A stretch of 64,000 nucleotides of DNA from Streptomyces sp. 1331.2 (GTDB lineage Bacteria; Actinomycetota; Actinomycetes; Streptomycetales; Streptomycetaceae): contig NZ_OBMJ01000001.1 of assembly GCF_900199205.1 (NCBI RefSeq), positions 2,607,001-2,671,000 on the forward strand, given 5' to 3'. The translations under genes and the position numbers were made by a program. The notes under the pieces were generated by a model that worked only from the letters and a program-made list of their open reading frames with translations, was not told the origin of the DNA and searched no databases. Position 1 is the stretch's first letter; the number at the start of each line of letters is the position of its first letter. Below, one piece after another: positions 28,835 to 37,394 of this stretch.

Positions 28835-29647
28835 TCAGTGCGCCTCTTCCAGGGCACCGGCGATGTAGCTGCTGGCCAGCATCACGAAGATGTAGGCCTG
28901 CAGGAACTGGACCAGCAGCTCGAAGGCGGTCAGGCCGACGGCGACGATGAACGAGGCCGAGCCGTAGAGCGCGCCCAGGGTCGGGCTGAGCAGGTACCAG
29001 GAGGCGATGGAGAACATCACGATCAGCAGGTGGCCGGCGAACATGTTCGCGAAGGCTCGGACCGCGAGCGTGAAGGGGCGCACGAAGATGTTCGAGAAGA
29101 ACTCGATCGGCACCAGGATGAACATGACCCAGCCGGGGATGCCCGACGGCCAGCAGAGGTTCTTCAGACCGCCGACGAAGCCGTGCTTCTTGAAGGTCAG
29201 CGTCATGTAGGTGATCCACACGACGCCGGCGAGGCCGGCCGGGAACGCGATCGCCGCCGTCACGGGGAACTGCGCGAACGGGATGATCGACATGATGTTC
29301 ATCAACCAGATGAAGAAGAACATCGAGACCAGCATCGGGACGTACTTCTCGCCCTTCTTGCCGATCGTCTCCAGCACGATGGAGCGCTTGACGAAGTCGT
29401 AGCCGATCTCGCCGACCAGCTGGAGCTTGCCGGGGACCAGGCGGGGCTTGGCGAACGAGGCCCAGAAGAAGACGACCACCAGCACTGCGACGATCATCGA
29501 CAGCAGCATCGGCTTGTTGAAGTAGAAGCTGCCGATCTGGAAGATCGGCTTGAAGTCGAACTCGTTCAGACCCGGGGCCGGGAAGCCGCAGCCAGCATCC
29601 CCGAAGTGGCAACTGCCTGAGGCGAGGGACGTGAGGTCAGAACTCAC
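28835..29647 (-). CDS. atpB: ATP synthase a subunit
   Basis: Proton-channel subunit of Fo with about six transmembrane helices, 270 residues. It contains the conserved PFTLAVRAFANMFAGHLLIV segment with the essential Arg and the C-terminal ELLVQFLQAYIFVMLASSYI helix. I chose the second GTG (29647), six bases after GGAG; the first (29650) is also possible and the frame is open about 45 codons further upstream without homology. A 285-base gap separates it from atpI. Confidence 0.93.
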   Translation of the reverse strand: MSSDLTSLASGSCHFGDAGCGFPAPGLNEFDFKPIFQIGSFYFNKPMLLSMIVAVLVVVFFWASFAKPRLVPGKLQLVGEIGYDFVKRSIVLETIGKKGEKYVPMLVSMFFFIWLMNIMSIIPFAQFPVTAAIAFPAGLAGVVWITYMTLTFKKHGFVGGLKNLCWPSGIPGWVMFILVPIEFFSNIFVRPFTLAVRAFANMFAGHLLIVMFSIASWYLLSPTLGALYGSASFIVAVGLTAFELLVQFLQAYIFVMLASSYIAGALEEAH

Positions 29648-29901
29648 CACGGACTCCTTCGTCGTGACGCATGGATACGGCAACCTCGGTGTGTCGGCGT
29701 GGCCTGAGGCCACGGAGCGGCACTGGAACTTGATGGGTTTCTCGCCGACCCCGCGCGGCAGTGGACTGCACCACAGCGGGATCATCGAAGACTGCGCGGA
29801 TCCGGGGGGCGATCCGTCCGCTACTCGGACAGACCAGGCCTCTTCCCGTACTCCGTTGTTGCGACGGACGATAGCAGCCCGTCAGTGCGGCATAAACACC
29901 G

Positions 29902-29939
29902 CCCCCCTCGTTGGGGGGACAGTGAGGCCTCGTCACTGT
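29902..29939. terminator. tandem hairpins at the 3' end of atpI
   Basis: Two adjacent perfect stems: seven pairs ACAGTGA/TCACTGT (29919-29925 with 29933-29939), which include the atpI stop codon, and six C-G pairs (29902-29907 with 29913-29918) around a five-base loop. On the minus strand they follow atpI directly and precede atpB, so they can separate atpI from the rest of the operon. Confidence 0.6.
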
Positions 29940-30376
29940 TGACGCCCCTTGTCGGAGGGCTTGTCGTCCTTGTTTTCCGAGGCGTCGGTGTCGACGTAGA
30001 AGGTCTTGGCCTTGAGCGCGCCGCGCACCTGGAAGCCCGTCCAGATCAGGGCGCAGCCGAGCAGCGTGAAGGCGAACGCCTGTCGGTTGAACAGTTCGGT
30101 GTTCTTGAACACCGCGAGCACGATGCCGACCAGCAGGATCTGCGTGGTGTAGACGAGCAGCCCCGCGGCCATCATCATCTGCGGGTTCGACCTGGTCAGC
30201 CGGTCGAGCGCGATCTGGCCGAAGCTGAAGAAGGCCATCACGAGCACCGCGCCGAACAGGGCGCCGAGCAGCCCCTTCCCCTGGGCGACGGCATAGGAGA
30301 TCGCCATGGCGATGATCCCGGCGACCGCAGTGGGAATCGCGGCGCCTCGGAGGATCCGGGCGTCGTTGGACGGCAT
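29933..30376 (-). CDS. atpI: ATP synthase protein I
   Basis: Small membrane protein (147 residues, four hydrophobic segments) encoded first in atp operons and thought to help assemble the c-ring. Sequence begins MPSNDARILRGAAIPTAVAG; membrane spans include GLLGALFGAVLVMAFFSFGQ and AAGLLVYTTQILLVGIVLAV. The hydrophilic C-terminus (TDASENKDDKPSDKG) is cytosolic. The ATG at 30376 has GGAG eight bases upstream; a longer in-frame start is unsupported. A Rex-like operator lies about 180 bases upstream. Confidence 0.85.
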   Translation of the reverse strand: MPSNDARILRGAAIPTAVAGIIAMAISYAVAQGKGLLGALFGAVLVMAFFSFGQIALDRLTRSNPQMMMAAGLLVYTTQILLVGIVLAVFKNTELFNRQAFAFTLLGCALIWTGFQVRGALKAKTFYVDTDASENKDDKPSDKGRQQ

Positions 30377-30552
30377 GTCGGCAGCTCCGGCGGCATGTCG
30401 ATGTGGCGGGGGACGGGCACGGGCGGTGGCGGGTGACACCGGACCGAGGCATCGCCGTTGGGGCCGTCCGCAGGAGCGACGAGCCCGTCGAGGGAGACCG
30501 ACAGGGACGGAAGTCATCCACCTGTCAGGTTCTTTCGGCGTGTTCTCGGTAC

Positions 30553-30570
30553 TCGTGAACGGTATCACAA
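30553..30570. promoter_or_regulatory. probable Rex operator upstream of the atp operon
   Basis: TCGTGA-N6-TCACAA (30553-30570) matches the TTGTGA-N6-TCACAA Rex operator at 11 of 12 arm positions. The surrounding bases 30560-30600 are unusually AT-rich for this genome. Rex is an NADH/NAD+-sensing repressor known to act on respiratory and ATP synthase genes in Streptomyces. A possible -10 (TGATAC on the minus strand, 30562-30567) lies inside the site, but no good -35 is seen at the right spacing. Confidence 0.65.
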
Positions 30571-30640
30571 ACTATTTGATGAGAGCTTTACCATGAATGT
30601 GTGGCACCTGTCACACCGACGGCGCAGCGGATCCGCCGTA

Positions 30641-30676
30641 CGGGTGAAGCCACCTGACGGATCGTCAACTCACCCG
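30641..30676. terminator. terminator after the WecA-like gene
   Basis: A seven-pair CGGGTGA/TCACCCG stem (30641-30647 with 30670-30676) encloses a smaller TGACG/CGTCA stem (30655-30659 with 30663-30667). It directly follows the stop at 30677 on the minus strand and precedes the atp promoter region, which fills the rest of 30377-30640. Confidence 0.6.
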
Positions 30677-31960
30677 TCAGCGACGGCCGCCGGTCGGTCC
30701 GTGGTCGGCCCGGTCGGTGGAACCCTCCCGGCTGGCTTCACCCAGGAGTTGCTTGTCCTTCGCCGAGAGTTCAGCCATCGGGCCGGAGGACTGACGGCGG
30801 TAGCGCGGCGGGACGAAGGACTGCACCGCCCGCGGGGCGCGCGGCCGGAACCGCGGGGTGAGCAGCACCACCAGGCCGACCAGGCAGAGCCCGGCGAGCG
30901 TCAGGACCACGGTGCGGCCGGTGTTGGTCACCGAGAAGGCCACCGTGCCGAAGGCGATCAGCGCGGCCCAGAAGTACATGATCAGCACGGCCCGGCTGTG
31001 GGAGTGCCCGACCTGCAGCAGCCGGTGGTGCAGGTGCCGCTTGTCGGCGGCGAACGGCGACTGGCCGGCCCAGGTGCGGCGCACCACCGCGAGCAGCAGG
31101 TCGGCCAGCGGCAGCGCGATGACCGTCAGCGGCAGCAGCAGCGGGATGTAGATCGGCACCAGGGCGTGCACGGTGGCGGTCTGCGAACCGGTCTCGTTGT
31201 TGATCAGGTCCGGGTCGACGCGGCCGGTGATGGAGATCGCGGCCACGGCCAGCATCAGGCCCAGCATCATCGAGCCGGAGTCGCCCATGAAGATCCGCGC
31301 GGGGTGCATGTTGTGCGCCAGGAAGCCCAGGCACATGCCGATCAGCAGCACGCTGAACAGCACGGCGGGGGCCGCGTCGGTGATCGCGTAGCCGTACCAG
31401 AGCCGGTAGCTGTACAGGAAGAACGCCATCGCGGCGATGCAGACCATGCCGCCGGCCAGGCCGTCCAGACCGTCGATGAAGTTCACCGCGTTGACCATGA
31501 CGACGACCAGGGTGACCGAGATGACCATGCCCTGGGTCGGGCTCACCGCGACCGCGCCGACGCCGGGCACCGGGAGGGTGATCACCGTGACGCCCTGCCA
31601 GACCATCACACCGGCGGCGATCATCTGGCCGCCGAGCTTCACCAGCGCGTCCACGCCCCACTTGTCGTCGAGCACCCCCAGCAGGAACATGATCCCGGCG
31701 CCGGACAGCAGCGCGCGGATGTCGGTGCCCTGGGTGAACACCTTGCTCAGGTTGTCGAGTTGCGAGGCGACCAGGATGCCCGCGCACAGTCCGCCGAACA
31801 TCGCGATGCCGCCGAGCCGCGGCGTGGGCTCGCGGTGCACGTCGCGGGCGCGCACCGGCGGCATGGCGCCGGCCGCGATGGCGAACTTCCGGACCGGGCC
31901 GGTCAGCAGGTAGGTGACCGCGGCGGTGCAGAACAGCACCAGCAGATACTCACGCACCAC
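30677..31960 (-). CDS. undecaprenyl-phosphate sugar-1-phosphate transferase (WecA/MraY family)
   Basis: Polytopic membrane enzyme of 427 residues that transfers a sugar-1-phosphate (probably GlcNAc-1-P) from UDP to undecaprenyl phosphate, starting cell-wall glycopolymer synthesis. The family signatures are present: an early Asp in RARDVHREPTPRLGG, the catalytic NAVNFIDGLDGLAGG, and HNMHPARIFMGDSGSMMLG. About ten hydrophobic spans precede a basic cytosolic C-terminus. It is read from one of two consecutive GTG codons (31960 or 31957). The neighbourhood glyA, PTP, YrdC matches Streptomyces. Anionic wall polymer (teichoic/teichulosonic acid) linkage-unit synthesis is the likely role, inferred. 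Confidence 0.88.
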   Translation of the reverse strand: MVREYLLVLFCTAAVTYLLTGPVRKFAIAAGAMPPVRARDVHREPTPRLGGIAMFGGLCAGILVASQLDNLSKVFTQGTDIRALLSGAGIMFLLGVLDDKWGVDALVKLGGQMIAAGVMVWQGVTVITLPVPGVGAVAVSPTQGMVISVTLVVVMVNAVNFIDGLDGLAGGMVCIAAMAFFLYSYRLWYGYAITDAAPAVLFSVLLIGMCLGFLAHNMHPARIFMGDSGSMMLGLMLAVAAISITGRVDPDLINNETGSQTATVHALVPIYIPLLLPLTVIALPLADLLLAVVRRTWAGQSPFAADKRHLHHRLLQVGHSHSRAVLIMYFWAALIAFGTVAFSVTNTGRTVVLTLAGLCLVGLVVLLTPRFRPRAPRAVQSFVPPRYRRQSSGPMAELSAKDKQLLGEASREGSTDRADHGPTGGRR

Positions 31961-32130
31961 TGGCCTCCTGCATCACTGTCGAACGGGGAAGTACCGAAGG
32001 TACTCCCCTGCCTTCCCGGGGTTCGAGGTGCGTCGCCACGGCACACACCTTATTGAGTCGGACGCCGGGGACGTGCATCGCGGTTCGCACTCCCGGGTAG
32101 GAGATCGGGATGGCCGTGGACGGGCGCCGC

Positions 32131-33411
32131 TCAGGCCCGGTCGGCGAAGGCCTGCGCCAGCTCCCGCACCCGCGCCGCCGCCGGGGCCACGGCGCCGCCG
32201 TCGAGCACCCGCGCGATCAGTCCGGCGATCTCGGACAGCTCCGCCGCGCCCATCCCCTGGCTGGTCACCGTGCCCGTGCCCAGCCGGATCCCGGAGGCCT
32301 CGGAGGGCGGCGCCGGGTCGTACGGCAGCGCGCACTTGCCGAGCAGCAGCCCGGCCGCCGCGCAGCGCCGCTCGGCCTCCGCGCCGCTGACGCCCAGCGG
32401 GCTCACGTCGGCCGTCACCAGGTGGGTGTCGGTACCACCCGTCAGGGGGCGCATTCCGGCCTCTGCAAGCCCCTCGGCCAGTACCTGCGCCCCGGACACC
32501 GTCCGCTGCGCGTACGCCCGGTAGGCGGGCGTCGAGGCCTCCGCGAGGGCGACCGCCTTGCCGGCCACCTCGTTCATCGCCGCGCCGCCCTGGCTGAACG
32601 GGAACACCGCCCGGTCGATCCGCTCGGCCAGCTCCGCGGTGCACAGCAGCAGACCGCCGCGCGGCCCGCGCAGCAGCTTGTGGGTGGCCGCCACCGTCAC
32701 GTCCGCGTACGGCACCGGCGAGGGCGCCACACCGGCCGCGACCAGGCCGGTGGTCTGCGCGGCGGAGGCGATCAGATAGGCGTCCACCTCGTCGGCGATC
32801 TCCCGGAAGGCCGCCCAGTCCGGGTGCCGGGGGTAGGAGATCGAGCCCGCCACGATGGCCTTCGGCCGGTGCAGCCGGGCCAGTTCGCGCACCTGGTCCA
32901 GGTCGATCAGCCCGTCGGCCTCACGCACGCCGTAACCGGTGAAGGCGAACCAGCGGCCGGAGAAGTTGGCACGCGAGCCACAGCTGAGGTGGCCGCCGTG
33001 CTCCAGCGACATCGCCAGCACCCCGTCGCCAGGCCGCAGCACCGCCGCGTACGCCGCCAGCATCGCCGAAGTCACCGACCGGGGCTGGACGTTGGCGTGC
33101 GGGGCGGCGAACAGCTCGCGGGCCCGGTCGATCGCCAGCAGCTCGGCGGCGTCCGCCAGCGAGCAGCCGGTGTGGTGCCGGCGGCCCGGGTAGCCCTCGG
33201 CGTACTTGTCGATCAGCGGGCCGGTGAGGGCCGCCAGCACGGCGGGGGTGGTGAGGTTCTCCCCCGCCAGCAGCTGGATCGTCTCGGCCCGCCGCTCGGC
33301 CTCCGCGGCCAGCAGGTCGGCGAGCTGCGGATCGGCCCGGTGCAGGGCCTCGGACGCCCAGGGGCGCCCCCTGGTCGCGGTCGGGCCGGTCGCGGCATCG
33401 GTGACGGTCAT
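32131..33411 (-). CDS. glyA: serine hydroxymethyltransferase family protein
   Basis: PLP enzyme that interconverts serine and glycine with tetrahydrofolate. The 426-residue protein has the N-terminal segment AERRAETIQLLAGENLTTPA, the substrate-binding YAEGYPGRRHHTGCS and the PLP-lysine loop ATHKLLRGPRGG. Compared with canonical GlyA (ENxxS and HKTLRGPRGG) a few positions differ (GENLTT, HKLLRG), so this may be a paralogue with altered substrate; in Streptomyces a divergent copy sits at this position and a canonical one elsewhere. The ATG at 33411 follows GGGAG. Confidence 0.82.
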   Translation of the reverse strand: MTVTDAATGPTATRGRPWASEALHRADPQLADLLAAEAERRAETIQLLAGENLTTPAVLAALTGPLIDKYAEGYPGRRHHTGCSLADAAELLAIDRARELFAAPHANVQPRSVTSAMLAAYAAVLRPGDGVLAMSLEHGGHLSCGSRANFSGRWFAFTGYGVREADGLIDLDQVRELARLHRPKAIVAGSISYPRHPDWAAFREIADEVDAYLIASAAQTTGLVAAGVAPSPVPYADVTVAATHKLLRGPRGGLLLCTAELAERIDRAVFPFSQGGAAMNEVAGKAVALAEASTPAYRAYAQRTVSGAQVLAEGLAEAGMRPLTGGTDTHLVTADVSPLGVSGAEAERRCAAAGLLLGKCALPYDPAPPSEASGIRLGTGTVTSQGMGAAELSEIAGLIARVLDGGAVAPAAARVRELAQAFADRA

Positions 33412-33499
33412 GGCGGGACTCCCGGGCGCTGCGGGTGGGGTGGATCCAGCCTAGGACCGCCACCGCCGCCCGGCCCGCCGAACAGGCCGTTCGCGTGCG

Positions 33500-34177
33500 T
33501 CAGCGGTGGGCGGGGACGCCCGTGAGCGCGGTGACCACCGGGTCGACCGCGTGGAATATCTCCTCGCCGCAGTTGCGGAACATGCCGATCGGGGCCCCGT
33601 ACGGGTCGTCCACCTCGTCCGACTCCGGGGTGGCCGCCAGCAGCCAGCCGCGCAGCGCGGCGGCCGCCCGGACCAGGGCGCGGGCCCGCTCGGTGACGTC
33701 GGCGCCGCGCCGGGGGTCGGGCAGCGTGCCCGGGTCTATCGTCCGCACCAGCCGGGTGAACTCCTTCAGCGTGAAGGTGCGCAGCCCCGCCTCGTGGCCC
33801 ATCGAGATCACCTGGGCGCGGTGGTCCAGCGTCGCGGTGAGCACCAGGTCGGCCTCGACCACGTGCTCGTCCAGCAGCTCGCGGCCGGTGAAGCCGCCGC
33901 TGTCGGCGCCGTACTCGTCGAGCACGGTCGCCGCGTGGTCCTCCATCGGCGCGCCGACGTGGCCCCAGGTGCCGGCGCTCTCGACCAGGATCCGCCCGGC
34001 CACCCGGGGGCTCAGCCGGGTGTCCAGCTCACGCCGGGTGAGCCGCTCGGCGATCGGCGAGCGGCAGATGTTCCCGGTGCAGACGAACAGGATCCGGAAG
34101 TGGTCCAGCGGCCTGGGGCCCACGCTCAGGTACGGCGCTATGCCGGGCCCGGCATGGAGCGAGGCGGTGGGCGTCAA
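33500..34177 (-). CDS. low-molecular-weight protein-tyrosine phosphatase
   Basis: Cytosolic LMW-PTP-type phosphatase, 225 residues. The active-site loop C-x5-R is FVCTGNICRSPIAERL and the general-acid region is DDPYGAPIG near the C-terminus. In gram-positive bacteria such enzymes commonly act on tyrosine kinases of glycopolymer synthesis, consistent with its place near the WecA-like gene. The start is a TTG at 34177 whose bases overlap the stop of the upstream YrdC/Sua5 gene (TTGA); the first 25 residues are poorly conserved, so a slightly later start is possible. Confidence 0.85.
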   Translation of the reverse strand: MTPTASLHAGPGIAPYLSVGPRPLDHFRILFVCTGNICRSPIAERLTRRELDTRLSPRVAGRILVESAGTWGHVGAPMEDHAATVLDEYGADSGGFTGRELLDEHVVEADLVLTATLDHRAQVISMGHEAGLRTFTLKEFTRLVRTIDPGTLPDPRRGADVTERARALVRAAAALRGWLLAATPESDEVDDPYGAPIGMFRNCGEEIFHAVDPVVTALTGVPAHR

Positions 34178-34821
34178 CTGCCGGCCTCCAGGTCGGGTAC
34201 GACCTCCCTCAGCTGCTCGACGCTGATCGCGCCGGCCCGCAGCAGGATCGGGACCTTGCCGGTGACGTCGACGATGGACGAGGCCGCGCTGTGGTCGGCC
34301 GCCCCGCCGTCCAGGTAGACCGAGACCGCGTCGCCGAGCTGGTTCTGCGCCTCGTCGCAGGTCAGCGGGGACGCCCCGCCGATCCGGTTGGCGCTGGAGA
34401 CGGCCATCGGGCCGGTGGCGTTCAGCAACTCGATGGCGACCGGGTGCAGCGGCATCCGGACGGCGACGGTGCCGCGGGTCTCGCCGAGGTCCCAGCGCAG
34501 CGAGGGCTGGTGCCGGGCGACCAGGGTGAGCCCGCCGGGCCAGAAGGCGTCGACCAGCTCCCAGGCCTGCTCGGAGAAGTCGGTGACCAGGCCGTGCAGG
34601 GTGGTCGGCGAGCCGACCAGGACGGGCGAGGGCGTGTTGCGGCCGCGGCCGCGGGCGCCCATCAGCTCGCCGACGGCCTCCGGGGAGAAGGCGTCCGCGC
34701 CGACCCCGTACAGGGTGTCGGTGGGCAGCACGACGAGTTCGCCGCGGCGGACGGCCGAGGCGGCCTCGCGCAGGCCGGTGGCGCGGTCCCCGGAATCGGC
34801 ACAGTCGTAGCGGCGGCTCAT
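34174..34821 (-). CDS. L-threonylcarbamoyladenylate synthase (YrdC/Sua5)
   Basis: Makes threonylcarbamoyl-AMP from threonine, bicarbonate and ATP for the t6A37 modification of ANN-decoding tRNAs. The 215-residue protein has the family N-terminus VRRGELVVLPTDTLYGVGAD, the RGRGRNTPSP substrate loop and VAVRMPLHPVAIELL followed by SSANRIGG. The ATG at 34821 follows GGAAGGGG. It overlaps the phosphatase downstream and lies 46 bases after prmC, so prfA-prmC-YrdC-phosphatase look like one transcript, the usual order in actinobacteria. Confidence 0.93.
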   Translation of the reverse strand: MSRRYDCADSGDRATGLREAASAVRRGELVVLPTDTLYGVGADAFSPEAVGELMGARGRGRNTPSPVLVGSPTTLHGLVTDFSEQAWELVDAFWPGGLTLVARHQPSLRWDLGETRGTVAVRMPLHPVAIELLNATGPMAVSSANRIGGASPLTCDEAQNQLGDAVSVYLDGGAADHSAASSIVDVTGKVPILLRAGAISVEQLREVVPDLEAGS

Positions 34822-34867
34822 CGGTTCGGTCCCCTTCCGAAGTGGCTCACGGCGGTCACGACGGTCT

Positions 34868-35734
34868 TCACGACCCGACCCTGCGGGCCGTGGTGAAGCG
34901 CGGCCGGTTGTTCAGGTCGCGGTGGTCGGCGGTGTCCGTCCAGCCGCGTTCCTCGTTGAAGATCCACGGCACCTGGCCGCCCTGCTGGTCGGCGTGCTCG
35001 ATGACCACCGCGCCGCCCGGGCGCAGCAGCCGCGCGGCGACCCGCTCGATGCCGCGGATGGTGTCCAGGCCGTCCTCGCCGGAGAACAGCGACATCTGCG
35101 GGTCGTGGTCGCGGGCCTCCGGCGCGACGTACTCCCACTCGGTGAGCGGGATGTACGGCGGGTTGGAGATGACCAGGTCGAAGCGGCCGTCCCAGGAGCG
35201 GTCGTCCTCGAAGGCCTTGGTGGCGTCGCCGGCGTGCAGGGTGACGCGGGCGCGGTCCGGGCTGGCCTCGATGTTGCGCCGGGTGTACTGCAGCGCGCCC
35301 TCGTCCAGTTCGAAGGCGTGCACGGTGGAGCGCGGCAGCTCCTGCGCCAGGGCGAGGGCAATGGCGCCGGAGCCGGAGCACAGGTCCACCACCAGCGGCT
35401 CGGCCACGTCCATGTCGCGCACCGCGTCTATGGCCCACTCGACGACCGTCTCGGTCTCCGGCCGGGGCACGAACACCCCGGGGCCGACCGCCAGTTCGAG
35501 GTAGCGGAAGAACGCCCGCCCGGTGATGTGCTGGAGCGGTTCGCGCGCCTCGCGGCGGGAGACGGCCTCCCAGTAGCGGGCGTCGAAGTCGGCGTCCTTC
35601 ACCGTGTGCAGCTGGCTGCGCTTGACGTTGTGGACGTAGGCGGCGAGTTCCTCCGCGTCGAAGCGCGGCGACGGCACGCCGGCCGCGGCCAACCGCTGGG
35701 TGGCCTGGGCCACCTCGGCGAGCAGCAGGTTCAT
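34868..35734 (-). CDS. prmC: peptide chain release factor N5-glutamine methyltransferase
   Basis: SAM-dependent methyltransferase that modifies the GGQ glutamine of release factors RF1 and RF2. The 288-residue protein has the N-terminal helical recognition domain, the SAM-binding VVDLCSGSGAIALALA and the catalytic ISNPPYIPL. The ATG at 35734 follows GAGG by eight bases; an in-frame start 38 codons upstream is not homologous. It lies 62 bases downstream of prfA, its substrate gene. Confidence 0.95.
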   Translation of the reverse strand: MNLLLAEVAQATQRLAAAGVPSPRFDAEELAAYVHNVKRSQLHTVKDADFDARYWEAVSRREAREPLQHITGRAFFRYLELAVGPGVFVPRPETETVVEWAIDAVRDMDVAEPLVVDLCSGSGAIALALAQELPRSTVHAFELDEGALQYTRRNIEASPDRARVTLHAGDATKAFEDDRSWDGRFDLVISNPPYIPLTEWEYVAPEARDHDPQMSLFSGEDGLDTIRGIERVAARLLRPGGAVVIEHADQQGGQVPWIFNEERGWTDTADHRDLNNRPRFTTARRVGS

Positions 35735-35796
35735 CCGTACGACCTCGTTTTCTGCGCTCCGGCTCGGGACTGCCCGTGGGCTGGTGCGCGCCGGTC

Positions 35797-36873
35797 TCAG
35801 TTCTCTTGGGCCGCGGCGAGCTTGGCCGCCGCGTCCTTGTCGACACAAGACTGGATCACCGCGTTCAGGTCGCCGTCCAGGACCTGGTCCAGGTTGTACG
35901 CCTTGAAGCCCGTGCGGTGGTCCGAGATGCGGTTCTCGGGGTAGTTGTACGTCCGGATCCGCTCGGAGCGGTCCACCGTGCGGACCTGGCTGCGGCGCGC
36001 GTCCGAGGCCTCGCGCTCGGCCTCCTCCTGCGCGGCGGCCAGCAGCCGCGAACGCAGGATGCGCATCGCCTGCTCCTTGTTCTGCAGCTGGCTCTTCTCG
36101 TTCTGGCAGGACGCCACGATACCGGTCGGCAGGTGGGTGATCCGGACCGCGGAGTCGGTGGTGTTGACCGACTGGCCGCCGGGGCCGGAGGAGCGGTAGA
36201 CGTCGATCCGCAGGTCGTTGGCCAGGATCTCGACCTCGACCTCCTCCGCCTCGGGGGTGACCAGCACGCCCGCCGCGGAGGTGTGGATGCGGCCCTGGGA
36301 CTCGGTGGCGGGGACGCGCTGCACGCGGTGCACGCCGCCCTCGTACTTCAGCCGGGCCCAGACGCCCTGGCCGGGCTCGGCGTTGCCCTTGGTCTTGACC
36401 GCGACCGAGACGTCCTTGTAGCCGCCGAGGTCGGACTCGTTGGAGTCGATCAGCTCGGTCTTCCAGCCGATCCGCTCCGCGAAGCGCAGGTACATCCGGA
36501 GCAGGTCGCCGGCGAACAGCGCGGACTCCTCGCCGCCCTCACCCGCCTTGATCTCCAGGATGACGTCCTTGTCGTCGCTCGGGTCGCGCGGGACCAGCAG
36601 CAGCCGCAGCTGCTCGGTGAGCTCGTCCCGGCGCGCCTCGGAGTCCTTCACCTCGGCGAGGAACTCCGGGTCCTCGGCGGCGAGTTCGCGCGCGGCCTCG
36701 ATGTCCTCGCCGGCCTGCCGCCACTGCCGGTAGACCCGGGTGATCGGGGTCAGCTCGGCGTAGCGCTTGGCCAGCTTGCGGGCGTTGTTCTGGTCGGCGT
36801 GGACGGACGGGTCGGCCAGCCTCGTTTCGAGGTCGGCGTGCTCGACGAGGAGCTCTTCGACTGCCTCGAACAT
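35797..36873 (-). CDS. prfA: peptide chain release factor 1
   Basis: Recognises UAA and UAG stop codons and triggers peptide release. The 358-residue protein has the codon-reading tripeptide in [14 protein letters not shown] (PAT) and the catalytic loop [15 protein letters not shown] with the universally conserved GGQ. Length and termini are standard. The ATG at 36873 follows GAAGAAGG. A strong terminator-like hairpin separates it from rpmE upstream. Confidence 0.97.
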   Translation of the reverse strand: MFEAVEELLVEHADLETRLADPSVHADQNNARKLAKRYAELTPITRVYRQWRQAGEDIEAARELAAEDPEFLAEVKDSEARRDELTEQLRLLLVPRDPSDDKDVILEIKAGEGGEESALFAGDLLRMYLRFAERIGWKTELIDSNESDLGGYKDVSVAVKTKGNAEPGQGVWARLKYEGGVHRVQRVPATESQGRIHTSAAGVLVTPEAEEVEVEILANDLRIDVYRSSGPGGQSVNTTDSAVRITHLPTGIVASCQNEKSQLQNKEQAMRILRSRLLAAAQEEAEREASDARRSQVRTVDRSERIRTYNYPENRISDHRTGFKAYNLDQVLDGDLNAVIQSCVDKDAAAKLAAAQEN

Positions 36874-36969
36874 GGGGTGGCCTTCTTCCCGGGGGCTCGG
36901 ATCGTGCGGAGGAGGGGACGTACGGGGCTGGGAGGCGTACGGCGCGGGACCGTGCGGGGGGACGCGAAC

Positions 36970-37026
36970 GGCGCCGGCCCCCGAGCGCCCCCGACAACGA
37001 GTACGGGGGCACCGGGAACCGGCGCC
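36970..37026. terminator. terminator after rpmE
   Basis: An eight-pair GGCGCCGG/CCGGCGCC stem (36970-36977 with 37019-37026) encloses a CCCCCG/CGGGGG stem (36988-36993 with 37004-37009). It begins ten bases after the rpmE stop on the minus strand and would allow separate control of rpmE and prfA. Confidence 0.7.
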
Positions 37027-37035
37027 GAGTGAGCG

Positions 37036-37257
37036 CTAGGCCTTCGCGCTGTGCTGCTTGCCGAAGCGGGCCTCGAAGCGGGCCACGCGGCCACCGGTGT
37101 CGAGGATCTTCTGCTTGCCGGTGTAGAACGGGTGGCACTGCGAGCAGACCTCGGCGCGGATCTCGCCGCTGGTCTCGGTGGACCGGGTGGTGAACTCGGC
37201 GCCGCAGGTGCAGGTCACGCGGGTGACCACGTACTCGGGGTGAACGTTGGGCTTCAA
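37036..37257 (-). CDS. rpmE: ribosomal protein bL31 (zinc-binding form)
   Basis: Large-subunit protein, 73 residues. It keeps the cysteines of the zinc-containing C+ form: VTCTCGAEF and EVCSQCHPFYTGKQ. It ends RFEARFGKQHSAKA. The ATG at 37257 follows AGGAG. Zinc-bearing bL31 is replaceable by a zinc-free paralogue under zinc starvation in Streptomyces. A SigR-type promoter and an HrdB-type promoter lie upstream. Confidence 0.97.
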   Translation of the reverse strand: MKPNVHPEYVVTRVTCTCGAEFTTRSTETSGEIRAEVCSQCHPFYTGKQKILDTGGRVARFEARFGKQHSAKA

Positions 37258-37331
37258 GGGGTTCTCCTAGGTTTCGGGAGGGCACCGGGTCGGCGGCTGG
37301 AGTGCCGCACGTGAACCGGGACCGACGTACC

Positions 37332-37361
37332 AGTCTGCCAGGACCGGCCGCATCTTCCCAA
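37332..37361 (-). promoter_or_regulatory. candidate vegetative promoter of rpmE
   Basis: On the minus strand TTGGGA (37356-37361) and CAGACT (37332-37337) are 18 bases apart, resembling HrdB promoters of ribosomal genes. The expected start is about 70 bases upstream of the rpmE ATG. Confidence 0.45.
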
Positions 37362-37386
37362 ACCGGGTCCCGTTCCGGGATATTCC
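37361..37386 (-). promoter_or_regulatory. SigR-type (disulfide stress) promoter of rpmE
   Basis: On the minus strand GGAAT (37382-37386) and GTT (37361-37363) are separated by exactly 18 bases, the SigR consensus of Streptomyces. rpmE is a reported member of the SigR regulon in Streptomyces coelicolor, which makes the match more credible than chance. Confidence 0.6.
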
Positions 37387-37394
37387 GGGCCCGC

